From positions 1 through 22,800 of the forward strand of contig JAUMCS010000037.1 in the NCBI GenBank assembly GCA_032122355.1: a stretch of DNA of 22,800 bases, written 5' to 3'. Of the stretch, positions 1 through 6,306 are shown piece by piece. Source of the stretch: RFTU01 sp032122355 (GTDB lineage Bacteria > Pseudomonadota > Gammaproteobacteria > Burkholderiales > Burkholderiaceae_C). Under the pieces are notes generated by a model, which saw only the letters and a program-made list of their open reading frames with translations, did no database searches and was not told the origin of the DNA. A program made the translations under genes and the position numbers. Each line of letters starts with the position of its first letter. Position 1 is the stretch's first letter.

Positions 1-828
1 TTGTGCGGTGCCCTGCTCCAAGTCGTTGAGGATGCGCAGAATTTGTTCGTAGTTGTTGTTTCTGGCCTGACTGTTGGCGAGTTTGTACAGGTTAACCAGT
101 TCGTCAATGCACACCAGTAAGCCCTGATAGCCCGCCAGCCGGGTGAATGTGGCCATGAGCTTGAGCTGGTCGTAAACGGCGGCATCGTCAATGATTTCGC
201 GCACGCCCAAGGCTTTACGGGCATCGGTCTTGGCGGTGAATTCGCCGCGCAGCCAGCGTATGGCGTTGTCTTTCAGTGTGTCGTTGCCTGTTTCGTAAGC
301 ACGCCAATACGCAGCAATGACGGTGGCAAAGTCGTAGCCCATGACCAATTCGCTCAGACGTGCCAGCTTTTCGTAAATGACGTCTTCGGGTTTTGCCCCG
401 GTTTGCCGTGCTTGTGCGACGGCGGTGGTGATGAATTTTTCGACAACAGTAGCCAGTGCGCCGCCGTCGGGCCTGACGCGGGTGGCCAAGTTTTTCATCA
501 GTTCGGCATACAAGCTGCGAGCTTCGCCGCCGGTGGCATGCAGGCGGCGGCTGGGGTTGAGGTCGGCGTGGGCCACCACGAGTTGGCGTTCCATGGCGCT
601 GCCGCGCACCACATTCATGAAAAACGTTTTGCCAGCACCGTATTCACCAATCACCAGTTTGAAAACACTGCCCCCGCTGGCAATGCGGTCTAGGCTGGTT
701 TCCATCGCAGCCATTTCAGAGTCGCGGCCCACTTGTATGTGTTTAGCACCCAGCAGCGGCGTGACACCGGCGCGAAGGGATTGGATCAATGCATCGCGCT
801 CACGCGGGCGAAGGAGTGGTGTGCTCAT
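1..828 (-). CDS. DUF2791/BREX-like P-loop ATPase, N-terminal part (possible Shango SngB)
   Basis: The reading frame starts at ATG 828 and runs off the left edge, giving about 276 residues of a longer protein. It begins MSTPLLRPRERDALIQSLRAG. A Walker A motif GEYGAGKT follows near residues 62-69 and a Walker B-like stretch LLVCIDELVNLY lies near the visible end. The segment HADLNPSRRLHATGG and the general plan match the DUF2791 ('BREX system ATP-binding domain') family. Known members act in phage defence, for example BrxD-type ATPases and SngB of Shango, which works with a TerB-domain protein and a DEAD/DEAH helicase. The expected helicase would lie to the left, outside the window, and no TerB-domain gene is seen upstream. 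The family call rests on motifs; assignment to Shango is inference from remembered sequence resemblance. Confidence 0.72.
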   Translation of the reverse strand, partial: MSTPLLRPRERDALIQSLRAGVTPLLGAKHIQVGRDSEMAAMETSLDRIASGGSVFKLVIGEYGAGKTFFMNVVRGSAMERQLVVAHADLNPSRRLHATGGEARSLYAELMKNLATRVRPDGGALATVVEKFITTAVAQARQTGAKPEDVIYEKLARLSELVMGYDFATVIAAYWRAYETGNDTLKDNAIRWLRGEFTAKTDARKALGVREIIDDAAVYDQLKLMATFTRLAGYQGLLVCIDELVNLYKLANSQARNNNYEQILRILNDLEQGTAQ

Positions 829-1040
829 GGTTTTTGCAAGATGGTAGGACAGGCGGTGTTGGTCACGAAAGTTTTCAGCTTTTTAGTGAATTTGAGCATA
901 GATTTTAAGGGTTGATTGCTTTCTTTTTTGGGTTGAGCCAAACCGCTTGATTTCGTTGCGATTGTTGGGTTGCTCCGTGCGGTGTTCCCAACAAATCGGC
1001 ATTCGCCGTTTTTCGGCTTGATCACCTGGCATTCTCCATA

Positions 1041-1096
1041 TTTAGTCACACAAAATTTTTGAATATAGTACAATGCCACCTATCAAAATAATAGGT
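1041..1096 (+). promoter_or_regulatory. Putative promoter and operator of the DUF4258/HTH module
   Basis: A weak -35 TTTAGT (1041-1046) and a -10 TATAGT (1064-1069) are separated by 17 bases. Just downstream sits the inverted repeat ACCTAT-7 nt-ATAGGT (1078-1096), placed where an autorepressing HTH antitoxin would bind. This is read from the sequence only; the -35 is poor, so confidence is modest. Confidence 0.35.
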
Positions 1097-1144
1097 ACAT
1101 ATCTTGGGCTCTCCATCCGATCGTCAACTGGAGCGACATATCCG

Positions 1145-1163
1145 GCAGTCTGCAAAAGACTGC
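1145..1163 (+). promoter_or_regulatory. Small hairpin just before the toxin start
   Basis: Perfect 6-bp arms GCAGTC and GACTGC flank a 7-nt loop, ending 7 bases before the GTG start at 1171. No Shine-Dalgarno sequence precedes that start. The hairpin could dampen toxin translation or be a second operator half-site pair; it could also be chance. Confidence 0.3.
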
Positions 1164-1170
1164 AGCACAT

Positions 1171-1413
1171 GTGATTTATACCAAGCATGCCAGAAAGCGC
1201 ATGCGCCAGCGACATGTCAACGATCCAATGGTGCTTGAGGTATTGCGCCTGGGCAGTTTTGCGCTTCCACCTGAGCCGGATATGAAGCATCCTGGCCTTT
1301 TGTGTCGAATGCAAAGGTTCGTGGCAGGTATGCAGGTCGCGGTTGTTGTGTATGTAGAGTACCCAGCAACTGATTTGGTCGTTGTGACCGTGTTGGATGT
1401 CAAAAAGGACTGA
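1171..1413 (+). CDS. DUF4258 family protein, probable toxin
   Basis: This 80-residue protein begins with HARKRMRQR (residues 6-14), the basic N-terminal signature common to DUF4258 proteins ('HA..R...RG/H'), followed by the usual compact alpha/beta fold ending in a VVTVLDV strand. DUF4258 proteins are often encoded beside an HTH protein and are regarded as RelE-like toxin candidates; that role is inferred here. The start is GTG 1171 because no in-frame ATG exists before the upstream stop at 1066-1068, and it lacks a clear ribosome binding site. The stop lies one base before the next gene's ATG, so the two genes form a tight operon. Confidence 0.72.
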   Translation: MIYTKHARKRMRQRHVNDPMVLEVLRLGSFALPPEPDMKHPGLLCRMQRFVAGMQVAVVVYVEYPATDLVVVTVLDVKKD

Positions 1414-1414
1414 T

Positions 1415-1876
1415 ATGTATCACTACACAGATGGCGGGCTGCGCAACGTGTGGCTGGCCAATGGATACGAAATCAAGAAGACCCCCTACGGCGAGGGCGT
1501 GGCTTTTCATAACCTCGATGGCCTCACGCGCTCCATCTGCATGGCGCTAACCCGCAAGGCATCGTTGCTCACAGGTGCGGAGTTTCGCTATATCCGTAGT
1601 GCGGGCATGCTGCTGTCGCAGCCAGCTTTGGGCAAGCTGATGGGTATCGACGGCCAGTCCGTTGCCCGTTGGGAAAAAACCAGCAAGGTGCCGCGCTGGG
1701 CGGACAAGCTCGTGCGCCTGCTTTATACAGCCCAAGCAGAAGGCAATGAGCCGATTGCCAAGGCAGTTGAGCGAATCAACACTGTCGAGCGTTTGGTCAA
1801 ACAAAAAATCGTGGTCAAGGAAACTCGTGGCCAGTGGCGCCCCAGCCTGCAAGATGAAGACGTGGTGACCCACTGA
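1415..1876 (+). CDS. HTH (Xre-like) antitoxin/regulator paired with DUF4258
   Basis: The 153-residue product starts MYHYTDGGLRNVWLANGY and contains a helix-turn-helix around residues 67-97, including the segment SQPALGKLMGIDGQSVARWE, followed by a helical C-terminus. ATG 1415 is preferred over in-frame ATG 1397 because AAGGA (1405-1409) lies 5 bases upstream and the alternative overlaps the toxin's end. The arrangement (small DUF4258 gene followed by an HTH gene) is the usual one for this toxin-antitoxin type. The protein probably binds the inverted repeat at 1078-1096 and represses its own operon; that is inference. Confidence 0.72.
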   Translation: MYHYTDGGLRNVWLANGYEIKKTPYGEGVAFHNLDGLTRSICMALTRKASLLTGAEFRYIRSAGMLLSQPALGKLMGIDGQSVARWEKTSKVPRWADKLVRLLYTAQAEGNEPIAKAVERINTVERLVKQKIVVKETRGQWRPSLQDEDVVTH

Positions 1877-1962
1877 GCCAACGGCTTGCAGCTTCCCTCC
1901 GACCAGAGTTGCGGGGCAAAGGTACGGCTTGCTGTAACCATCTCAAGCGGGTGGCACCCCCC

Positions 1963-2148
1963 CTACAACACATGACTCCGATCCCCCTGCCTAAACCCTA
2001 AGGGCTCCCAATCATCCGCCAGTGCCCCCTCAGCCCCTGCTTGCAGCGCAATCACCTTGAATAACTCACCCATTTCATGTTCATTGATCAATCGGGCGGC
2101 TTGAGCCCTTTGCAGCGGGGCATGGGGGCCTTGCAGTTGCTCCATTAA
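1963..2148 (-). pseudogene. C-terminal remnant of a MidA-type SAM-dependent methyltransferase gene
   Basis: Only the last ~60 codons are present. The frame reads RLMEQLQGPHAPLQRAQAARL, then INEHEMGELFKVIALQAG, and ends LGFRQGDRSHVL before TAG at 1963-1965. The EMGELFKV(L/I)A block and a C-terminus like LGF.(R/Q)GDRS are characteristic of the bacterial MidA/NDUFAF7-like methyltransferase family (class I SAM fold). Everything upstream of the tail, including the catalytic fold, is missing. The frame breaks where a hepT-derived scrap begins at 2149. It is a recombination scar, not a functional gene; the family call comes from recalled conservation of this tail. Confidence 0.65.
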
Positions 2149-2201
2149 TCTAGTGCAGCCACGCAGGCGCGTTGAATATTGAGTATGGCGGTATCTTGGC
2201 G
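2149..2201 (-). pseudogene. 53-bp scar of a hepT (HEPN) gene
   Basis: These 53 bases match 4230-4282, inside the intact hepT gene, with three mismatches (T/C, A/T, T/C) and the same orientation. The coded segment corresponds to hepT residues around 37-54 (ILNIQRAC). Sequence on both sides is unrelated to hepT, so this is an internal fragment left by deletion. It lies directly against the MidA remnant. Confidence 0.8.
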
Positions 2202-2220
2202 TACTGCACTTGGGGATACA

Positions 2221-2240
2221 ACAAAACGTTTGATACTGTG
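2221..2240 (-). repeat. Short trace of the selO 3' end
   Basis: Bases 2221-2235 match the selO terminus (3120-3134 and 4800-4814, coding YQTFC) at 14 of 15 positions in the same orientation. The next five bases CTGTG match again after a 3-base shift. Together with the neighbouring hepT scar it repeats the order selO tail then hepT seen intact at 4-5 kb. It is short, so the call is tentative. Confidence 0.4.
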
Positions 2241-2261
2241 ATTTAAACCTTACGTTATTTC

Positions 2262-2585
2262 CTATTGGCGCGCATACAAAACCTGCCCCACGCGCGTAAT
2301 GTGCTCGCGCAGGTCAACGTGGTTGAGTTGGTCGAATACCGAAAGATCTACGGTATAGGGCAGAAGCAGTTCATCAATTTCGTCAAAAATTTGCGCCAGT
2401 TGGCGGTGGTCAATGTGCGCACCGTCAGTTGCGAACAGACACAGATCAATGTCTGAGCCAGGTTGATAGTTGCCTTTGGCCCGTGAGCCATACACCACGG
2501 CGCGCTGCACTTGTGGGTGTTGTGCAAACACGCTTTGCAATCGGCTAATGGTGCTGGCCGACAAACCAAAGCGGGGCGTACTCAT
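2262..2585 (-). CDS. MNT-domain nucleotidyltransferase, probable antitoxin
   Basis: This 107-residue protein has the minimal nucleotidyltransferase signature GS-X10-D-X-D: G33-S34, then D45-I46-D47 in GSRAKGNYQPGSDIDL. That is the metal- and NTP-binding site of MNT proteins. Paired MNT proteins are known (MntA of Shewanella) to neutralise a HEPN RNase by adding AMP to a tyrosine next to its active site. It starts at ATG 585 bases into this block (2585), 6 bases after the stop of the HEPN gene, so the two are co-transcribed. Gene order is HEPN then MNT, the reverse of the second module at 4 kb. Confidence 0.82.
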   Translation of the reverse strand: MSTPRFGLSASTISRLQSVFAQHPQVQRAVVYGSRAKGNYQPGSDIDLCLFATDGAHIDHRQLAQIFDEIDELLLPYTVDLSVFDQLNHVDLREHITRVGQVLYARQ

Positions 2586-2591
2586 GGAGTG

Positions 2592-3011
2592 CTATGGCGT
2601 TTGGTACAAGCGCAAAAAGCGCGCATGCAAAGTGGCAAATGGCTTGTGGTAGCGCTGGCTGATGGCATCAGCTATGGCGCGGGCCGTTTCGTGATCATAC
2701 ACGTGTGAGGTGAGGTTTCTAGACTTGATCATGTCCATCCAGGTTTCACCGTCTTCTATTAGCCCGCGTTTGAAGGCTTCGCGCGTGGTGTCTTTAGATC
2801 CCATCAGGCCAGTGGTGCCCGCCTCATCGGCTAGGTAATCTTTCAGCACATTCCAGGCCAGTTCATGAGTGTATTCAAAGGATTGGATAAGACCCTTTTC
2901 CTCTAGGCGCGATAGAGGCCGAGAGGCTCGTAAGGCCACTTCGGCATCCAAGTCGGCAAAGGCCTTCGAAAAATTGCTGAAACGTTGTTTCCAACGGATG
3001 TCTTCAGTCAT
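2592..3011 (-). CDS. HI0074-family HEPN protein (nucleotidyltransferase substrate-binding), probable toxin
   Basis: The 139-residue protein carries the HI0074-type pattern, with RFSNFSKAFADL near the N-terminus and FEYTHELAWNVLKDYL at residues 45-60. The HEPN active-site motif R-X4-H is R98-NLTS-H103, and Y105 two residues later fits the R-X4-H-X-Y form whose tyrosine is AMPylated in HepT-type toxins. Family members bind, and are probably modified by, the adjacent MNT protein. Whether this one is an RNase toxin is inferred from the intact motif. It starts at ATG 3011, about 100 bases downstream of the second selO tail. Confidence 0.82.
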   Translation of the reverse strand: MTEDIRWKQRFSNFSKAFADLDAEVALRASRPLSRLEEKGLIQSFEYTHELAWNVLKDYLADEAGTTGLMGSKDTTREAFKRGLIEDGETWMDMIKSRNLTSHVYDHETARAIADAISQRYHKPFATLHARFLRLYQTP

Positions 3012-3111
3012 GCGGCGCTCCTTGAGTGCTCAAAGTCTATCCCGGAAAAGTCCATTTTCCATCCTGAACCGTGTGAGCTTTTCACTTTGTTATGCAATTT
3101 AAGCCACCAAC

Positions 3112-3798
3112 CTACGTTCCACAAAATGTTTGATAACCCTGTGTAAATAGCACCGGAGCCGGCTCAGTGGCCCACGCATCGTCAGCTTTCGCATACGGCT
3201 GACGCACCCATTTCAATAAACGTTCTAGCGGTTGCAAATCGCCTTCTTCACTCGCGGCTGTGAGCACTTCTTCCACACGGTGGTTGCGCGGGATGAACAA
3301 GGGGTTGCGGCTATTCATGTTGTCGGCTGTTTCAAGCCTGGGTTTTTGTTCAAGCGCCAAGCGTTCAAGCCATTTTTCTATCCAAATTTCCAGTACTCTA
3401 GAACCCTTCGCAAACAACCCTTTCAGCGGGGCGGCGTTCCCCCTTAACACTTCACCCAGCAGCCGAAAACCCAAGGTGTGATCAACTTGGTAGGTTTCCA
3501 TCGCGATTTTCACCTTGCGTTGATAAGTAATTGAGGAATTGCTCTTGGTCAGACTGCAACTCAAATTGTTTTTTACGGCCTTATTCAATGCACGCAGATT
3601 GTGACCATACCTGAGAATTGATTGGCCATTGAAAAGAAGAATTGCCTTTAGATACTTCTCAATACATTGTTGGGCCGACCACAAAAACTGTTGCCGTAGC
3701 CGAAGTTTAAAATTTGAACGAGCAGCTATGAAATCGCAATCACCTTGATTTCGAAAGATATCAGTTGCTATGGTGTTTAGGACTAGTTGTAGTTCCAT
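3112..3798 (-). pseudogene. Chimera: truncated HEPN gene joined in frame to a second selO 3' end
   Basis: From ATG 3798 about 98 codons encode a HEPN-domain N-terminal part, including FLWSAQQCIEKYLKAILLFNG and RYGHNL. At 3502/3503 the sequence switches to a copy of the last ~130 codons of SelO (METYQVDHTLGF to GYQTFCGT). The frame stays open, and extends further upstream to a possible start at 3903. The HEPN half lacks its C-terminal helices and the SelO half lacks the whole nucleotide-binding core, so neither activity is expected. The HEPN half is visibly AT-richer than its surroundings. I read it as a recombination product; a genuine fusion protein cannot be excluded because the frame is intact. 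Confidence 0.7.
3113..3502 (-). repeat. Second copy of the selO 3' end (390 bp, copy B)
   Basis: It matches 4793-5182 base for base in length, offset 1680, with no indels and about 27 substitutions counted by eye (about 93% identity). The 84 bases at 3419-3502 are identical; all differences lie closer to the gene end. Both edges are sharp: TACGTTCC at the left and CCATC at the right, after which the two copies diverge completely. Confidence 0.93.
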
Positions 3799-3973
3799 GA
3801 TCTTGTTATGTTGAGTAGGGCGCATACGAACGTTACACAACCCCATTGGAGTATGCTCAATTAACATATCGGTATTTACCGTCTCAAAAATCCCAATAAA
3901 CAAATTTTATAACACACCATCAACGTTGCTCATTCAATAAACCTCGCGCTAAGCTTCCAAAATCCTCAACCAG

Positions 3974-4390
3974 TCATGCTGCATCCCGCAGCAACAGGGT
4001 TTGGCTGAAGGTTAGAAAATCATCAAGATGTTTTTCAATGATGCTCACGGTAATGGGCATTTGTAGTGCTTGGTAGTCATGCACCGCAATATTGCGAAAG
4101 CCCACCATGTGCTTGAGGCTTTCGGCCAATGGCGGGGTAATCCAGCCACTTTGCGACAGCAGTACAAATACGTCACGTGCACTTTGTGGCACACCCAGCT
4201 TTTCACGCCGAATCAAATGCTGCCCCATGTCTAGCGCAGCCTCGCAGGCGCGTTGAATATTGAGTATGGCGGCATCTTGGCGCGTGTAGTCGGTGGCAAA
4301 GGTGGCAGGGCCGCGGGTGTATTCGTGACGTGCTCGCGCCACACAGCGCTCAATCACTGCTGCCTTGTTAACTAATACATCATCGACCAT
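3974..4390 (-). CDS. hepT: HepT-type HEPN RNase toxin (DUF86)
   Basis: The 138-residue protein has the HepT/DUF86 plan: AAVIERCVARARHEY near the N-terminus, an amphipathic middle (ILNIQRACEAALDMGQHL), and the catalytic motif R99-NIAV-H104-D-Y106. This is R-X4-H-X-Y, the HEPN RNase site plus the tyrosine that the partner MntA modifies with AMP. Its start overlaps the end of mntA by 11 bases, so translation is probably coupled, with antitoxin made first. The motif is complete, suggesting an active pair. A 53-bp internal piece of a related gene occurs as a scar at 2149-2201. Confidence 0.88.
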   Translation of the reverse strand: MVDDVLVNKAAVIERCVARARHEYTRGPATFATDYTRQDAAILNIQRACEAALDMGQHLIRREKLGVPQSARDVFVLLSQSGWITPPLAESLKHMVGFRNIAVHDYQALQMPITVSIIEKHLDDFLTFSQTLLLRDAA

Positions 4391-4775
4391 AAACCATCCC
4401 CGTTTGTTGAATATCGGCTAACAGCCCCGCCCGTGCTGTATCCAGTGCGGTTTTTTCACTTAACACCGCCGCTTCGAACAAGGCGGCCTGTGCATCTCGC
4501 GCCCACCAGCGCAGGCCAGTGGTGATTATCTGATATTGCATGACCGTAGAAGCAGCACGAAAATCCAGTAAATCCACCGCGCAGCCGGCCACATCGGCCA
4601 GTTCGCCGGTGAGATGAAATAAAGCCAGCGGATCGGCATAACCGGCTACCAACACCGCCAAATCAAGGTCACTGTTAGGCCCTGCTGTTCCCGTTATGCG
4701 GCTGCCGAAGGCATAGACTGCCAGTAGCTTGGGCACTTTTGCTTGCAGGGTTTGAATGATGATTTCACGGTTCAT
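4380..4775 (-). CDS. mntA: MntA-type nucleotidyltransferase antitoxin
   Basis: The 131-residue protein starts MNREIIIQTLQAKVPKLLAVY. It has the MNT signature GS-X10-D-X-D (G24, S25, D36, D38, in GSRITGTAGPNSDLDLA). In the characterised MntA/HepT system this enzyme transfers AMP from ATP to the HEPN toxin's tyrosine. ATG 4775 gives the family's normal N-terminus, 16 bases behind the selo stop codon; a longer frame from 4874 would run inside selO and is not needed. No strong Shine-Dalgarno is seen, so it may be expressed by read-through from selO. Confidence 0.86.
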   Translation of the reverse strand: MNREIIIQTLQAKVPKLLAVYAFGSRITGTAGPNSDLDLAVLVAGYADPLALFHLTGELADVAGCAVDLLDFRAASTVMQYQIITTGLRWWARDAQAALFEAAVLSEKTALDTARAGLLADIQQTGMVYGR

Positions 4776-4791
4776 ATTGACAAATTTCAAG

Positions 4792-6306
4792 TTACGTTCC
4801 ACAAAATGTTTGATAGCCCTGCGTAAATAGCACTGGAGCCGGCTCAGTGGCCCACGCATCTTCAACTTTCGCATAGGGCTGACGCACCCATTTCAATAAG
4901 CGCTCAAGCGGTTGCAAATCGCCTTCTTCACTCGCGGCGGTGAGCACTTCTTCCACGCGGTGGTTGCGCGGGATGATCAAGGGGTTGTGCCTATCCATGT
5001 TGTCTGCTGTTTCAAGCCACGGTATTTGCTCAAGCGCCAAGCGTTCTTGCCATTTTTCTACCCAAATTTCCAGTACTGTTGAACCCTTCGCAAACAGACC
5101 TTTCAGCGGGGCGGCGTTCCCCCTTAACACTTCACCCAGCAGCCGAAAACCCAAGGTGTGATCAACTTGGTAGGTTTCCATCAGAATCAAATAATCACGG
5201 ATGAGTTGTTTATCTTGTTGCCCATCTGCTTGGTGACTCAGGCTCGATAAACCGAGTTTGCTTCGAAATTCTTGCAGCCAATACGATTCATAGCATTCAT
5301 CAAAGCCTTTGAGGGCATCGGTGGCCAGTTCCACGGCCCGATCGCTATCGGTATCAATCAGCGGCAATAAGGCTTCAGCCAAACGCGCTAAGTTCCATTG
5401 GGCGATGTGCGGCTGCTGTCCATAGGCATAGCGGCCCGCATGATCGATAGAGCTGAACACGGCTTGAGTATCATGCGCTTCCATAAAGGCGCAAGGGCCA
5501 TAGTCAATGGTTTGGCCGCTGAGCGTCATGTTGTCGGTGTTCATCACGCCATGAATAAAGCCGACACCCATCCAACGCGAAATCAAATACGCTTGCCTAT
5601 CCATGGCCAACTGAAATAAGCGCAATGCTGGGTTGTTTGCTGAGTTTTCTGCTGTTACAGCTTCAGGGTAGTGGCGTCGCAGGGTGTAATCGAGCAGCGT
5701 TTGCAGGTTGTGATAGGCAGGGTCAGGTTGATGAAATGCCACATATTCAAAAGTGCCCACACGAATATGGCTGTCAGCTACTCGGCACATGACCGCACCA
5801 GGCAAGGCTTGTTTGCGCAGTACCTGATCACCAGTAGCCACCACCGCCAGCGTACGTGTGGTGGGTATGCCCAAGCCGTGCATGGCCTCGCTGATAATTA
5901 GTTCACGCAACATAGGCCCCACGGCGGCTTTGCCATCGCCACCACGGGCAAAAGGCGTGCGCCCCGAGCCCTTCAGGGCGATATCCACCAGCCGTTGATC
6001 AGGTGTGAGCCACTCGCCCAGCAGCAGGGCGCGGCCATCACCCAGCCGAGGCGAGTATCCACCAAATTGATGCCCCGCATAGGCTTGTGCAATGGGCTGA
6101 GAGCCCGGCGGGGTGGCCTGACCTGAAAACAGTGCCAAGCCCGCTGGGCCCGATAGGTGATCTGCATCTAAGCCCAGTTCTTCAGCCAAAGCTTGATTGA
6201 AATGCAACCATGCAGGGGCTGTGGCAGCTTGCGGTTGATAGGGTATGCATAAGCTTGAGAGCTCAGTGGCATATTGTTGGCTTAAATTCAGATCAATCGG
6301 ATGCAT
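4792..6306 (-). CDS. selO: SelO/YdiU protein adenylyltransferase
   Basis: SelO is a pseudokinase-fold enzyme that transfers AMP from ATP to protein Ser/Thr/Tyr and is linked to oxidative stress. From ATG 6306 the protein has 504 residues, normal for the family. Diagnostic blocks are GHQFGGYSPRLGDGRA (78-93), KGSGRTPFARGGDGKA (112-127), HGVMNTDNM (252-260) and IDYGPCAFM (267-275). Cys502 stands third from the end, where many eukaryotic homologues have selenocysteine. Cys272 and the terminal Cys correspond, as I recall, to the regulatory disulfide pair of E. coli SelO. An in-frame start 18 codons upstream exists, but MHPIDLN is the better N-terminus. The gene overlaps the end of murI by 14 bases, suggesting an operon. 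Confidence 0.95.
   Translation of the reverse strand: MHPIDLNLSQQYATELSSLCIPYQPQAATAPAWLHFNQALAEELGLDADHLSGPAGLALFSGQATPPGSQPIAQAYAGHQFGGYSPRLGDGRALLLGEWLTPDQRLVDIALKGSGRTPFARGGDGKAAVGPMLRELIISEAMHGLGIPTTRTLAVVATGDQVLRKQALPGAVMCRVADSHIRVGTFEYVAFHQPDPAYHNLQTLLDYTLRRHYPEAVTAENSANNPALRLFQLAMDRQAYLISRWMGVGFIHGVMNTDNMTLSGQTIDYGPCAFMEAHDTQAVFSSIDHAGRYAYGQQPHIAQWNLARLAEALLPLIDTDSDRAVELATDALKGFDECYESYWLQEFRSKLGLSSLSHQADGQQDKQLIRDYLILMETYQVDHTLGFRLLGEVLRGNAAPLKGLFAKGSTVLEIWVEKWQERLALEQIPWLETADNMDRHNPLIIPRNHRVEEVLTAASEEGDLQPLERLLKWVRQPYAKVEDAWATEPAPVLFTQGYQTFCGT
4793..5182 (-). repeat. selO 3' end, copy A within the intact gene
   Basis: This is the partner of the repeat at 3113-3502, in direct orientation. 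The protein differences between the two tails are about 11 residues in 130; both keep the terminal Cys-Gly-Thr. The stop codons differ (TAA here, TAG in copy B). Confidence 0.93.

Larger units (their letters stand above)
829..1170. other. Intergenic stretch between ATPase and toxin-antitoxin genes
   Basis: This stretch separates the minus-strand ATPase from the plus-strand DUF4258 gene. On the minus strand an 84-codon frame runs from a GTG at 1079 to a TGA at 825-827 that overlaps the ATPase start in an ATGA arrangement. Such an overlap is typical of coupled genes, so this may be the tail of a lost upstream partner, but the product (ending TILQKP) shows no recognisable domain and may be spurious. 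On the plus strand the right half carries the probable toxin-antitoxin promoter and two small inverted repeats, listed separately. Confidence 0.4.

Noticed and set aside
377..847. Plus-strand open frame of 156 codons
   Set aside because: It is antisense to the DUF2791 ATPase, whose protein has clear Walker motifs; the plus-strand product shows no domain.
4776..4874. Longer N-terminus for mntA starting inside selO
   Set aside because: It adds a basic stretch read out of frame from selO coding sequence. ATG 4775 gives the normal MNT protein start and a sensible 16-base gap after selO.
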